This document shows, piece after piece, positions 16,149 to 25,109 of a stretch of DNA of 64,000 nucleotides. This DNA comes from Actinomadura terrae (GTDB lineage: Bacteria; Actinomycetota; Actinomycetes; Streptosporangiales; Streptosporangiaceae): NCBI RefSeq assembly GCF_022751215.1, contig NZ_JAICDG010000001.1, forward strand, positions 1,550,001 to 1,614,000, given 5' to 3'. The notes beneath the pieces are model-generated. The model was given only the letters and a program-made list of their open reading frames with translations, was not told the DNA's origin and did not search any database. The translations under genes were made by a program, and so were the position numbers. How positions within the stretch are numbered: position 1 is the first letter of the stretch; each line of letters opens with the position of its first letter.

Positions 16149-17357
16149 ATGGACAGCGTGATCGTCGTGGGTGGCGGGCTGGCGGGGCTGCGGGCGGTTC
16201 AGGGGCTGCGCGACGGCGGCCACACGGGCGCGATCACGCTCGTCTCGGCCGAGGCCCACCTGCCCTACGACCGGCCGCCGTTGTCGAAAGACGTCCTCGC
16301 GGGCTCCACCGACGACACCACGCTCGACGCCGACTGGGACGCGCTGCGCTGCGAGGTCCTGCTCGGCGAGCGGGCCACCGGCCTGCGGCTGGACGCGCCG
16401 GGCGCGGGCGGCACCGTCGCGTCCACGGCGGGCGAGCTGCGCTTCGACGGCCTCGTGATCGCCACCGGCGCCGCGCCGGTCACGCTGCCGGGGGACGGGC
16501 GCCAGCGCGTGCTGCGCACCGTCGAGGACGCCCTGGGCCTGCGCGCCGCGCTCGTCCCCGGCGCCCGGATCGCGATCGTCGGCGCGGGCTGGATCGGCGC
16601 GGAGGTCGCGACGACCGCCGCCGCCAAGGGCTGCGCGGTCACCGTGGTCGAGGCGGCGGACACTCCGCTCGCGTCCGCGCTCGGGCCCGAGGTCGGCGCG
16701 CTGACCGCGCCCTGGTACGCCGAGGCGGGCGTCGAGCTGCGCACCGGCGTGAAGGTCGCGGAGGTCGCGGACGGCGGCCTGGCCCTGGCGGGCGGCGAGC
16801 GGGTCGAGGCCGACGAGGTGGTCGTCGGCGTCGGCGTCCGGCCCGTCCTGGGCTGGCTGGAGGGCTCGGGGCTGCTGCTGGAGCGCGGTGTCGTCACCGA
16901 CGCCTCGTTCCGCGCCTCCGGGGCGGACGGGGAGCCGCGTCCCGACGTGGTGGCGGTCGGGGACTGCGCCGCCTGGTGGTCCGCGCGGTACGGGCGGCGG
17001 CTGCTCGTCGAGCACTGGGACGCCGCCCTGAACGCGCCGGCCGTGGCCGCCGCCGCCCTCCTCGGGCGGGACGCGGTCTACGACGCCGTCCCGTACTTCT
17101 GGTCCGAGCAGTTCGGCCGGATGGTCCAGTACGCGGGGGTGCACGGCGCCTCCGAGCGGCTCGTCCGCCGGGGGGACCCGGGGGACGCGGCGTGGGCGGT
17201 CGCCTGGCTCAGCGGCGACCGGCTCGACGCGATCCTCGCCGTCGGCCGCCCCCGCGACCTCGTGCAGGCCAGGCGGGTGATCGCCGCCGGGACCCCGGTC
17301 GACCCCGCCGCGCTGGCCGATCCGGACGTCCCGGTGAAGCGTGCTGTTCGCGCGTAG
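16149..17357 (+). CDS. FAD/NAD-dependent ferredoxin reductase-like oxidoreductase
   Basis: 402 residues. The FAD-binding GGGLAGLRAVQGLRDGG is followed by YDRPPLSKDVL, an NAD-binding segment VGAGWIGAEVATTAAAKGC, the second FAD motif VVAVGDCAAW, and the C-terminal reductase domain YFWSEQFGRMVQYAG. This matches ferredoxin reductases that feed cytochrome P450s and ring dioxygenases. No ferredoxin or oxygenase is adjacent, so its partner is unknown. TAGGGT ends eight bases before the ATG, pointing to a nearly leaderless transcript. It is divergent from the thiOSG operon. Confidence 0.87.
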   Translation: MDSVIVVGGGLAGLRAVQGLRDGGHTGAITLVSAEAHLPYDRPPLSKDVLAGSTDDTTLDADWDALRCEVLLGERATGLRLDAPGAGGTVASTAGELRFDGLVIATGAAPVTLPGDGRQRVLRTVEDALGLRAALVPGARIAIVGAGWIGAEVATTAAAKGCAVTVVEAADTPLASALGPEVGALTAPWYAEAGVELRTGVKVAEVADGGLALAGGERVEADEVVVGVGVRPVLGWLEGSGLLLERGVVTDASFRASGADGEPRPDVVAVGDCAAWWSARYGRRLLVEHWDAALNAPAVAAAALLGRDAVYDAVPYFWSEQFGRMVQYAGVHGASERLVRRGDPGDAAWAVAWLSGDRLDAILAVGRPRDLVQARRVIAAGTPVDPAALADPDVPVKRAVRA

Positions 17358-17426
17358 CGGACACTGACCTGCGCGAACGGGCGCCGGACGGGTTTGAGGC
17401 TTCCGATGGCGTGGTATCCAGGTGGC

Positions 17427-17810
17427 GTGACGCAGATGCACGCGACCGTTGACAGCGCACTCGACCCCCGCACCGACGCCCTGGCCGGGGAGTGGCTCTC
17501 CCTCAGGGAGACCGCCGAGCGACTCGGCATCAAGACCAACCGGATCAAGCAGCTCATCAGCGAGCGCCGGCTCCTGTCCATCCGGCGCGACGGCGAGCCG
17601 ATGGTGCCCGCCGCGTTTCTCAAGGACGGCCAGGTCATCAAGGGCCTGTCCGGGACGCTGACGCTCCTGTCGGACGCGGGCTTCGACGAGGTGGAGACGG
17701 TCCGCTGGCTGTTCACCGCCGACGACACGCTGCCCGGCACGCCCGTCGAGGCGCTGAGCGAGAACCGCGGGACCGAGGTGCGCCGCCGCGCCCAGGCGCT
17801 GGCCTTCTAG
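17427..17810 (+). CDS. Rv2175c-family DNA-binding protein (PknL substrate family)
   Basis: 127 residues. A winged-helix/excisionase-like N-terminal part (LSLRETAERLGIKTNRIKQLISERRL) is followed by the conserved C-terminal domain GQVIKGLSGTLTLLSDAGFD...ETVRWLF. In Mycobacterium tuberculosis Rv2175c is phosphorylated by PknL on an N-terminal threonine, which reduces DNA binding. Here several threonines precede the helix-turn-helix, and a PASTA kinase lies 5 kb away. GTG 17427 is the likely start; ATG 17436 and ATG 17406 are in frame. Target genes are unknown. Confidence 0.87.
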   Translation: MTQMHATVDSALDPRTDALAGEWLSLRETAERLGIKTNRIKQLISERRLLSIRRDGEPMVPAAFLKDGQVIKGLSGTLTLLSDAGFDEVETVRWLFTADDTLPGTPVEALSENRGTEVRRRAQALAF

Positions 17811-17938
17811 GGCGCGACCGGGCGGACGGGCCGGCACCAGGGCCCGGTGAGAGCACGTGACACGATTGCGGGGTCGCGCGCGGCATGAGGCTGCCGCGCG
17901 GCCCCGCGATCCGTATCCGGAAGGAACCGTCCGACACC

Positions 17939-18622
17939 GTGTCCAGCACCGTCTCCGCCCACCTGCCCACCGAGCGGGCCGTCGCGCTCCGCGCCCGGCT
18001 CGCCCGCGCCCGCCTCTACCTCTGCACGGACGCGCGGCAGCGGCAGGGCGACCTGCCCGAGTTCCTGGACGCGGTGCTCGCGGGCGGCGTCGACCTCGTC
18101 CAGCTCCGGCAGAAGGGCCTGGAGGCCCGGCAGGAGCTGGAGTACCTGGAGGTCTTCCGCGCGGCCTGCGACCGGCACGGCGCGCTGATGGCGGTGAACG
18201 ACCGGGCCGACGTCGCGCGCGCCGCCGGAGCCGACGTCCTGCACCTCGGCCAGGACGACCTGCCGGTGCCGGTCGCCCGCGAGATCCTCGGCGAGGACGT
18301 CCTGATCGGCCGCTCGACGCACTCGGGCGAGCAGGCGGGCGCGGCGGCGGGGCAGGCGGGCGTCGACTACTTCTGCGCGGGCCCGGTGTGGCCCACGCCC
18401 ACCAAGCCGGGACGTCCCGCGCCCGGCCCCGAGCTGCTGGAGCACGTCGCCGGGCGGCGCGAGAGCCGCCCCTGGTTCGCGATCGGCGGCATCGACCTCG
18501 GCAACCTCGACGAGGTGCTCGCGGCCGGGGCGCGCCGCGTCGTGGTGGTCCGGGCGATCACCGACGCGGACGATCCGGGCGCCGCCGCGGCCGCGTTCGC
18601 CGACCGGCTCCCGCCGCTCTGA
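17939..18622 (+). CDS. thiE: thiamine-phosphate synthase
   Basis: 227 residues from GTG 17939. It couples HMP-pyrophosphate and thiazole phosphate to thiamine phosphate. Visible motifs: [58 protein letters not shown] and FAIGGID. GTG 17939 follows AAGGAA at an acceptable distance and matches family length; ATG 17885 would add 18 unmatched residues. No TPP element is visible before it, unlike thiOSG. Confidence 0.92.
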   Translation: MSSTVSAHLPTERAVALRARLARARLYLCTDARQRQGDLPEFLDAVLAGGVDLVQLRQKGLEARQELEYLEVFRAACDRHGALMAVNDRADVARAAGADVLHLGQDDLPVPVAREILGEDVLIGRSTHSGEQAGAAAGQAGVDYFCAGPVWPTPTKPGRPAPGPELLEHVAGRRESRPWFAIGGIDLGNLDEVLAAGARRVVVVRAITDADDPGAAAAAFADRLPPL

Positions 18623-18693
18623 TCTCGGCCCGTTCAGGTCCCGTTCGCCTACTGGCGGCCGGGGCAGCCGCCGCGATGACCGACAATGGGATC

Positions 18694-18855
18694 ATGAGCG
18701 TTGGACCCGACGACGACAGGCCCGTGCACCTGGACGACGACCTGGACGTCCTGCCCGACCAGACGTCCGACGACACCGACACCGGCTGGGGCGAGTGGCG
18801 CGGCGGCGCGAGCGACGACGACCGACTGCTGGAGGAACGGCCGCCGCACTGGTGA
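18694..18855 (+). CDS. small acidic protein, conserved-looking, unknown function
   Basis: 53 residues, MSVGPDDDRPVHLDDDL..., about one third Asp/Glu, ending EERPPHW. The block LPDQTSDDTDTGWGEW resembles small proteins I recall next to thiE in other actinomycetes, but I cannot name the family. No membrane segment or cysteine is present. An in-frame ATG at 18676 (MTDNGI) is possible. It is convergent with the next kinase gene, 18 bases apart. It is too acidic to be a DNA-binding protein. Confidence 0.65.
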   Translation: MSVGPDDDRPVHLDDDLDVLPDQTSDDTDTGWGEWRGGASDDDRLLEERPPHW

Positions 18856-18873
18856 CCCTCGTGGCGCGGCCCG

Positions 18874-20004
18874 CTAGAACAGCACGCCGAGCGCGAAACC
18901 GGCGGTGACCACGAACGCGAGCGCGAGCATCATCCGCCAGCGGTAGCGGGGGATGCGCTTCGGGCGTGGCTTCGGCGCGGGCGCCTGGCCGTCCCGCAGC
19001 GCGCGGACGAGCTGCCGCGCGCTCGGGCGCGCGGCCGGGTTCTTGTCCAGGCAGCGCGCCGCCAGCTCGCGCAGCGGGCCGTCCAGCTCGCCGAGGTCCG
19101 GCGGGCGCGACGTCACGCGCCGCATCACGGCGGCGCTCGGCCCGGTGCCGAACGGCGGGCGCCCGGTCGCGGCGAACACCAGCGTGGCTCCCCAGGCGAA
19201 CACGTCCGCCGCAGGGCCGACCGGCTCGTCCTCGATCTGCTCGGGCGCCATGTAGGCGGGGGTGCCGACCGGGCCCGTGGTCACCGGGGTCGCGTCGGCG
19301 GTGCGGGCGATCCCGAAGTCGATCACCTTGGCGCCGTCCGGGCCGAGCAGGACGTTGCCGGGCTTGAAGTCGCGGTGCACGATCTCGGCGCGGTGGATCG
19401 CGGCGAGCGCCGCCGCGGTCCGCAGCGCGACCTTCTGGAGCCGGGGCTCCGGCAGCGGGCCCCGGTCCTCGACGACCTGCTGGAGCGAGGGCCCCTCGAC
19501 GTACTCGCTGACGATGTAGGGGCGGTCGCCGGTGACGTCGGCGTCCAGCACGCGGGCGGTGTGGCGGCCCTCGACCCGCCGCGCCGCCTCCGCCTCCTTG
19601 ACGAAGCGGCTCCGGGCGCGCTGCCCGGCCGCGACGCCGCCGCGTAGCAGCTTGACGGTGACGAGCGCGCCGTCCTCGTCCTGGCCCAGGTAGACGACGC
19701 CCTGGCCGCCCTCGCCGAGCCGGCCGAGCAGCGTGTAGCCGCCGAGGGCGTGCGGGTCGCTCGCCCAGAGCGCCGACCCGGAGTGCCGCGCCCGCGCGGG
19801 CCGGGCCGCGCGCGGCGGACGCGGCTCCGCGGCGCGGGGCTTCCCGCCGTGCGGCTGGCCGGCGCGGGGCTGGCCGGCGCGCGCCGGGGCGCCGCCACCG
19901 GTACGGGCGGCGGGACGCGGGGGATGGGGGTTCGTCCTCCCGCGGGAGGTGTCGTGCGGCACGGCGGACTCCGACTCGGCGGGGACGGACGAAGATTTCC
20001 TCAT
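18874..20004 (-). CDS. Ser/Thr protein kinase with C-terminal membrane anchor
   Basis: 376 residues. The first 80 are a low-complexity Pro/Ala/Arg/Gly tail with repeated AGQPRAGQPHGGKPR-like units. The kinase (about 88-330) has GRLGEGGQGVVYLG, the Lys in VTVKLL, HRDFKPGN, DFGIA and GTPAYMAPEQ, so it should be active. One C-terminal helix (MMLALAFVVTAGFALGVLF) ends the protein with no external domain, so it is anchored rather than a sensor. It is not PASTA-containing and differs from the kinase at 10769. The basic tail could bind acidic partners or nucleic acid. Confidence 0.88.
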   Translation of the reverse strand: MRKSSSVPAESESAVPHDTSRGRTNPHPPRPAARTGGGAPARAGQPRAGQPHGGKPRAAEPRPPRAARPARARHSGSALWASDPHALGGYTLLGRLGEGGQGVVYLGQDEDGALVTVKLLRGGVAAGQRARSRFVKEAEAARRVEGRHTARVLDADVTGDRPYIVSEYVEGPSLQQVVEDRGPLPEPRLQKVALRTAAALAAIHRAEIVHRDFKPGNVLLGPDGAKVIDFGIARTADATPVTTGPVGTPAYMAPEQIEDEPVGPAADVFAWGATLVFAATGRPPFGTGPSAAVMRRVTSRPPDLGELDGPLRELAARCLDKNPAARPSARQLVRALRDGQAPAPKPRPKRIPRYRWRMMLALAFVVTAGFALGVLF

Positions 20005-20083
20005 TTGTACCGCGTAACCACCGGACGCGGCAGGGGAACCCCGATCTTCGGGCCCCGTCCGGCGAAGTCAGGTGCGTCGTGGG

Positions 20084-21169
20084 TCAGGTGCGTCGAGTGG
20101 TCGCGGCGACGGCGAGGGCGTTCAGCGCGTCGCGCGCCTCCTCCGGGAACGGCGCGGCGGCCAGCACGCGCTCGGCGTCGCCGGTGTAGCGGGCGATCAT
20201 CGCCTCGCAGGCCGCGAGCCCGCCGGTGTCGGTGATGATCTGGCGCAGCTCGTCCACCCCCGGCAGGTCGAGGCCGGGGTCGCCGAGGCGCCGCTGGAGC
20301 GCCGCCGCCTGCGCGGGCGTGGCGCGTTCGAGGGACAGCGCGACCAGGACGGTCCGCTTTCCCTCGCGCAGGTCGTCGCCTGCGGGCTTGCCGGTCTCGG
20401 CCGGGTCGCCGAACACCCCCAGCACGTCGTCGCGGAGCTGGAAGGCGATGCCGAGCGGGACGCCGTAGCCGGTGAGGGCGGCGGTCGCCTCCGGCGGTCC
20501 CCCGGCGAGCGCGGCGCCGAGGTGCAGCGGCCGCTCGATCGTGTACTTGGCGCTCTTGAACTCCACCACGCGCAGCGCCGTGTCGACGGTGGCCTCGCCC
20601 CGGGTGCCCTCCAGCATGTCCAGGTACTGGCCGCACATGACCTCGGTGCGCATCAGGTCGTAGACGGCCCGGCCTCGGCCGCGGCGCTCCTCGTCCAGCC
20701 CGCACGTCTCGAACATCTCGCCCGACCAGGCCAGGCACAGATCGCCGAGCAGGATCGCGGTGCCCTCCCCGAACGCCCGCGCGGGGCCCGGCCAGCCCTG
20801 CGCGCGGTGCAGCGCCTCGAACCTGCGGTGCATCGACGGCTGCCCGCGGCGGGTGTCGCTGGAGTCCATCACGTCGTCGTGGATCAGCGCGCTCGCCTGG
20901 AGCAGCTCCAGGGACGCCGCCGCGTTGACGATGCCCTCGTGCAGCCGCTCGCCGGGCGTCCCGCCGAGGTCCTCCTCCACGGCGCCCGCCGCCCGCCAGC
21001 CCCAGTAGCAGAAGGCCGGGCGCAGCCGCTTGCCCTCCGCGAGCAGCGCGTCCAGGGCGGCCATCAGCGGTGCCAGCTCGTCGCTGATCGCCAGCAGGTT
21101 CGGACGCTGCCGGTCGACGAAGGCCAGCAGCGCCCCGTCGACCTCCTTGCGGATGGGGCTCGTTGACAT
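20084..21169 (-). CDS. polyprenyl (geranylgeranyl/farnesyl) diphosphate synthase
   Basis: 361 residues. Trans-prenyltransferase with the first Asp-rich motif DDVMD (IHDDVMDSSDTRRGQPSMHRRF region) and the second QLRDDVLGVFGD, plus GKRLRP near the N-terminus. The residue five positions before the first motif is Ser rather than a bulky aromatic, which in the family favours products longer than C15; C20 is a guess. ATG 21169 (MSTSPIRKEV) follows TACGAT by six bases, indicating a leaderless transcript. The M. tuberculosis relative at the equivalent place is idsA2. Confidence 0.9.
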   Translation of the reverse strand: MSTSPIRKEVDGALLAFVDRQRPNLLAISDELAPLMAALDALLAEGKRLRPAFCYWGWRAAGAVEEDLGGTPGERLHEGIVNAAASLELLQASALIHDDVMDSSDTRRGQPSMHRRFEALHRAQGWPGPARAFGEGTAILLGDLCLAWSGEMFETCGLDEERRGRGRAVYDLMRTEVMCGQYLDMLEGTRGEATVDTALRVVEFKSAKYTIERPLHLGAALAGGPPEATAALTGYGVPLGIAFQLRDDVLGVFGDPAETGKPAGDDLREGKRTVLVALSLERATPAQAAALQRRLGDPGLDLPGVDELRQIITDTGGLAACEAMIARYTGDAERVLAAAPFPEEARDALNALAVAATTRRT

Positions 21170-21339
21170 GCCGAGATCGTATCCACGGGACGGCCGCCAC
21201 TCGTACGTCATAACGGGATAAATGCCCAGTTCTAGCTATTTAAGGGGCATACCGGATGGCGCGAGGTGGGCGGGATCACTCCACCCGGGCCCGTCCGCGG
21301 CTTGCTCTCCGCTCAAGGTCGCTTCTGTACTCTGGGGTG

Positions 21340-22272
21340 ATGCGACGCCTGCGCCCGGACCGGCCCCCGACCGTCAGAGAACTGCTGGCCTCGGGCCGGT
21401 CCTTCTCCTTCGAGTTCTTCCCGCCCAAGACCGACAAGGGCGCCCGGAACCTGTGGCGGACGATCCGCGAGCTGGAGCCCCTCCGCCCGTCGTTCGTCTC
21501 GGTGACCTACGGCGCGGGCGGCGGCACGCGGGACAAGACCGTCGACATCGTCGAGCGGATCGCGACCGACACCACGCTCACCCCCGTCGCGCACTTCACC
21601 GCCGTCGACCACTCGCAGGCCGAGCTGCGCCAGCTGATCGGCCGGTTCGCCGCCGTCGGCGTGCGCAACATCCTCGCCGTGCGCGGCGACCCGCCCGGCG
21701 ACCCGATGGGCGAGTGGATCAAGCACCCCGACGGCGTCGAGTACGCCGCCGACCTCGTCCGGATGATCCGCTCCTACGGCGACTTCAGCGTCGGCGTCGC
21801 CGCGTTCCCCTACAAGCACCCGCGCTCGCCCGACATCGAGAGCGACACCCGGCACTTCGTCGCCAAGTGCCGCGCCGGGGCCGACTACGCGATCACGCAG
21901 ATGTTCTTCCGCGCGGAGGACTTCCTGCGCCTGCGCGACCGCGTCGACGCCGCCGGATGCGACGTCCCAATCATCCCGGGCATCATGCCGGTCACCCAGC
22001 TCAGCACGATCGAGCGGTCCGAGCAGCTCTCGGGGGCACCGTTCCCCGAGGACGTGCGCGCCCGGTTCGAGGCCGTCGGCGACGACCCGGAGGCCGTCCG
22101 GCGCCTCGGCATCGAGCACGCGGCGGAGCTGTGCCGCGACCTGCTCGACCAGGGCGTGCCCGGCATCCACTTCATCACCTTCAACAAGTCGACGGCGACG
22201 CGCGAGGTCTACGGCCTGCTGGAGGCCGACGGGTACGGCGCCAGGGGCAGCGTCCCGCCCATGACGGCATAG
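21340..22272 (+). CDS. metF: methylenetetrahydrofolate reductase
   Basis: 310 residues, full length. It reduces 5,10-methylene-THF to 5-methyl-THF for methionine synthesis. Motifs: [47 protein letters not shown] and [11 protein letters not shown] 21340 follows TACTCT by six bases, so a leaderless transcript is likely. It is divergent from the prenyl synthase, and its 3' end overlaps the convergent GNAT gene by 64 bases. Confidence 0.94.
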   Translation: MRRLRPDRPPTVRELLASGRSFSFEFFPPKTDKGARNLWRTIRELEPLRPSFVSVTYGAGGGTRDKTVDIVERIATDTTLTPVAHFTAVDHSQAELRQLIGRFAAVGVRNILAVRGDPPGDPMGEWIKHPDGVEYAADLVRMIRSYGDFSVGVAAFPYKHPRSPDIESDTRHFVAKCRAGADYAITQMFFRAEDFLRLRDRVDAAGCDVPIIPGIMPVTQLSTIERSEQLSGAPFPEDVRARFEAVGDDPEAVRRLGIEHAAELCRDLLDQGVPGIHFITFNKSTATREVYGLLEADGYGARGSVPPMTA

Positions 22273-22811
22273 AGCGGCCCGCCGCCGGGGAACTCGAACC
22301 CCGTCAGCAGATCGACCATTCCCACCGACCGATACAGGCGCCGGGCGGGGGTTTCGGAGCGCAGGTCCAGCGTGGACAGCACCACCGTCCGCTCCGGCCG
22401 GCCCTCGCACAACGCGGTCAGCAGCCCCCGCCCGAGGCCCCGGCCCTGCGCCGCCGGGTGGACGTGCAGCTCCGCCACCTCCAGCGGGTCGTCCATCCAG
22501 GCGTCGGCGTGCTCGGGGCCCTCCCGCGCGGCGAGCGCCTGGTGGACGACGTCGTGCCACCACTGCCCGTGCGCGCCGTGGAACCCGTACGCGAACCCCA
22601 GCACCGGCCCGGCCAGGCCGGGCAGCGGCCCGCGCCGCTCCGCGACGAACGCGCGGAAACCGGGGTAGGCCGCGTGCCGCTCCATGATCGTGTGGCGGCC
22701 CGGGAGCTGCTCGTGCGGCGGCGTCATCGCGGCGGCGTAGACGTCCAGCATCGGGCCGAGCCGGCGCAGGAAGGCGCGCTCGTCGATCTCGCGCAGCTTC
22801 GGATCCCTCAC
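22209..22811 (-). CDS. GNAT-family N-acetyltransferase
   Basis: 200 residues from GTG 22811. The acetyl-CoA loop appears as [20 protein letters not shown], followed by [24 protein letters not shown], the standard GNAT end. The N-terminal third (about 1-60) is less usual. The substrate is unknown. Its last 64 bases, coding [20 protein letters not shown]..., are antisense to the metF end, and both reading frames look real, so this is a true convergent overlap. Confidence 0.83.
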   Translation of the reverse strand: MRDPKLREIDERAFLRRLGPMLDVYAAAMTPPHEQLPGRHTIMERHAAYPGFRAFVAERRGPLPGLAGPVLGFAYGFHGAHGQWWHDVVHQALAAREGPEHADAWMDDPLEVAELHVHPAAQGRGLGRGLLTALCEGRPERTVVLSTLDLRSETPARRLYRSVGMVDLLTGFEFPGGGPLYAVMGGTLPLAPYPSASSRP

Positions 22812-22921
22812 CGGACGTCCCTCACCACACAGAGACTAGACGTCCCGCCCGATCACCCGCGCCGGAACGATGATCCGCAGTGGTCACGGGCGTGGCGGGG
22901 ACGCCGCGCGCCCGGCGGGCC

Positions 22922-23266
22922 TCAGACCTTGGCGATGGTGCGCTGGGTCGCGTTGAGCCGGTCGTAGATGTCCCAGAGGATGCGGTCGGCGGCCTTGCGC
23001 AGCGCGTTCCGGTTGGCGTCGAGCTGCCCGCCCCACTGGCGCGCCTCCGGGCCGAGCCAGGCGTCCGTCGAGTTGAACGTGCGGGCGGACGCGTCGAGCG
23101 CGTTCCTGAGCCGGTCGATGCTGCCGTAGGCGTCCGCGTACGCCTGGTACAGCCGCGCGTACTCGGGGTTCGGACGCTCGGTCGGCGGGAGGCTCACCGC
23201 CGCCGCGGCCTCGATCGGCGGGGGCAGGCTCCCGGGCGGCGGCGGGGCGGACGAGGGGAGGGACAC
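22922..23266 (-). CDS. small WXG100-like helical protein
   Basis: 114 residues. After a Pro/Ala-rich start, residues 35-114 are predicted helical and contain W-x-G twice (DAWLGPEARQWGGQLD) followed by an amphipathic helix NRNALRKAADRILWDIYDRL. Length and the W-x-G turn resemble type VII (ESX) secreted WXG100 proteins, though I am not certain. GTG 23266 is two bases after the stop of the 294-residue gene, so the two are cotranscribed. No EccC-type ATPase is in the window. Confidence 0.6.
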   Translation of the reverse strand: MSLPSSAPPPPGSLPPPIEAAAAVSLPPTERPNPEYARLYQAYADAYGSIDRLRNALDASARTFNSTDAWLGPEARQWGGQLDANRNALRKAADRILWDIYDRLNATQRTIAKV

Positions 23267-23268
23267 GG

Positions 23269-24153
23269 TCAGCCACCCGCCTTCAGGTGCAGCCCGGCGA
23301 GCGCCTCGCGCGTCCGGTGGCTCAGGTCGGCGCCGGTGAGCACCTGGAGCGCGACCGGCCGCACGCCCTCCCGGTCGGCCTCGGCGAGGAACGCGCGCAG
23401 CCACCTCGCGTCCATCGTCAGGTGGTGGCTGGACGTGCCCAGCGACTCCCGCAGGGCCTTCAACCGCGCCGGGTCGCCGTGGGCGGCCTTCACCAGCGCC
23501 GCCGCGGACGCGGGGCCGAGCCGCTCGTACAGCGCCTCGGTGTAGTCGGGGTCGTCGGCGTTGGCGCGCAGGTGCTTCCAGACGCCGTCCGGGACGGGGT
23601 CGCCGTCGCGGACGGCGGCGGCCACCGCCAGCGCGTCCGCCCGCGCGGCCTTGGCCGCCGCCTGCCGGGTCGGGAAGTTGCCGAGGTCGCCGGCGCCCCG
23701 CGAGGTCGGCGGCGCCGTGTGCCTCGGCGGCCGTACCGGATGGCGCCGCTCGGGCGTGCCCGGCGCACCGGGCGAGGGCGTGCGCGGCGCGGGCGCGCCC
23801 GGCCTGCCGGGCTTCACGCCGCCGCCGGGGCCGGGGCTCCCGCCGGGGCTCGGCTTCGGGCTCGGCGCGTGGACGGGCGGGACGTCGACGCCGCCGCCGT
23901 CCGGATGCGTGATCGCGTAGTTGTAGCGGCGGGTCAGCATGCCGAGCTGGTCGGCGGCCCACATCGCGACCTGGTCGGCCTGCCGGTACCCGGTCGCCGG
24001 CACCCCGGGCGGCGGGCGGTGCCCGTTCAGCCAGCCCTGGATCGCGTTCTGCGCGTCCTGGAGCTGGCGGATCACCCGGTCGAGCGCGGGCGGGTCGATC
24101 CCCCGGAACTCCGGGTCGCGCGCCGCCGGGCCGGAGCGCATCTGCGCTGTCAT
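23269..24153 (-). CDS. 294-residue protein with Pro-rich hinge, possible type VII-associated
   Basis: Residues 1-85 are helical (LDRVIRQLQDAQNAIQGWLNG...); about 86-155 is a Pro/Gly hinge; about 160-294 contains ANADDPDYTEALYERLGPAS AAALV and HHLTMDARWLRAFLAEADREG, a pattern I associate with N-terminal parts of actinobacterial WXG-superfamily/polymorphic toxin proteins. There is no toxin domain and no signal peptide. It is the first gene of a two-gene unit with the WXG-like protein. The function is not known. Confidence 0.65.
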   Translation of the reverse strand: MTAQMRSGPAARDPEFRGIDPPALDRVIRQLQDAQNAIQGWLNGHRPPPGVPATGYRQADQVAMWAADQLGMLTRRYNYAITHPDGGGVDVPPVHAPSPKPSPGGSPGPGGGVKPGRPGAPAPRTPSPGAPGTPERRHPVRPPRHTAPPTSRGAGDLGNFPTRQAAAKAARADALAVAAAVRDGDPVPDGVWKHLRANADDPDYTEALYERLGPASAAALVKAAHGDPARLKALRESLGTSSHHLTMDARWLRAFLAEADREGVRPVALQVLTGADLSHRTREALAGLHLKAGG

Positions 24154-24230
24154 CGCCCCTCCGGTTGGTCACCGATCGTCATGGCTCGGTTCCGCGGAAT
24201 CACACCTCGGTCCCCAGAATCACATCAGGG

Positions 24231-24599
24231 TCACCGGCTGTCGAGGGCCCGGCGCACCGATTCGTCATCACGCGCCACCACCGCCACCGCGCCGGTCAGG
24301 ATGATCGGCCGCTGGATCAGCACCGGGTGCGCCACCATGACCTCGATCCAGCGCGCCCGGTCGTGCTCCAGGGCGGCGAGGCCGAGCTCCTTGGCGACGG
24401 GCTCGTTCAGCCGCGCGACGTCCCACGGCTCCGCGCCGATCCTGGTCAGCGCCGCGTCCAGCTCCGCCGCCGTGGGCGGCTCGTCGAGGTAGCGGCGCTC
24501 GGTGTAGGGGACGCCCGCCTCGTCCAGCGCGGCCTTCGCGGCGCGGCTCTTGGAGCAGCGCGGGTTGTGCCACAGTTCCGTGGCCTCGTTGTCGCCCAT
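24231..24599 (-). CDS. arsC: ArsC/Spx-family arsenate reductase-like protein
   Basis: 122 residues with the thioredoxin-like start ELWHNPRCSKSRAAKAALDEAG: a single active-site Cys within CSKSR, and VLIQRPIIL downstream with the conserved Arg. This is the glutaredoxin-dependent ArsC family. There is no arsenic operon (no ArsR, ArsB or Acr3) around it, so a housekeeping reductase role is equally possible. It follows the YbaK gene by one base and is cotranscribed with it. Confidence 0.87.
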   Translation of the reverse strand: MGDNEATELWHNPRCSKSRAAKAALDEAGVPYTERRYLDEPPTAAELDAALTRIGAEPWDVARLNEPVAKELGLAALEHDRARWIEVMVAHPVLIQRPIILTGAVAVVARDDESVRRALDSR

Positions 24600-24600
24600 C

Positions 24601-25065
24601 TCAGCCCACCTCCGCCGGGGTGCCCCCGGTGATCCTCAGCAGTTCCTCGTACGAGGTGGGGAACACGGTGTGCGGGTGCCCGCCGGCCGCCCAGACCTCG
24701 TCGTACTTGTCCAGCCAGACGTCCACGAGCGTACGGATCGGCTCGGGGTGGCCCAGGGGAGCGACGCCCCCGATGGGCTGGCCCGTCGCCTCCCGGACGA
24801 ACTCCGGCGTCGCCCTGCGCACCGCCGCCGCGCCCACCAGCGCCGCGACCCGGGCCGTGTCGACCCGGTGCGCGCCGCTCGTCAGCACCAGCAGCGGCGC
24901 CCCGTCGGCGTCGAAGACGAGGCTGTTGGCGATCGCGCCGACCTCGCAGCCGAGCTGGTCGGCGGCGGCCTGCGCGGTCCGGGCCGAGTCGGGCAACTCC
25001 ACGATCTTCCCGGCCGCCCCCTGCGCCTCCAGGGCCTTCGCGACACGTTCGGCGTTTGCGTGCAT
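24601..25065 (-). CDS. YbaK/EbsC-family aminoacyl-tRNA deacylase
   Basis: 154 residues. YbaK/ProX domain proteins hydrolyse mischarged aminoacyl-tRNA in trans. Visible motifs: AADQLGCEVGAIANSLVFDADG with the expected Lys position replaced by Asn in IANSL, LVLTSGAHRVD, and QPIGGVAPLGHPEPIRTLVD. The usual catalytic lysine segment reads IVKSL, so its replacement by Asn here may alter activity. ATG 25065 (MHANAERV) is chosen; upstream frames run into the promoter of the divergent lipoprotein gene, 44 bases away. Confidence 0.87.
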   Translation of the reverse strand: MHANAERVAKALEAQGAAGKIVELPDSARTAQAAADQLGCEVGAIANSLVFDADGAPLLVLTSGAHRVDTARVAALVGAAAVRRATPEFVREATGQPIGGVAPLGHPEPIRTLVDVWLDKYDEVWAAGGHPHTVFPTSYEELLRITGGTPAEVG

Positions 25066-25109
25066 GGGAAGCACTTTAAGGTCAGCGGTGAGGCGAAGGA
25101 GACCATGGC

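Noticed and set aside
22285-22310. tRNA T-arm-like string GGGGTTCGAGTTCCCC (minus strand)
   Set aside because: It lies inside the GNAT coding sequence (codes GFEFPGG), with no anticodon arm, D-arm or CCA end in the expected positions.
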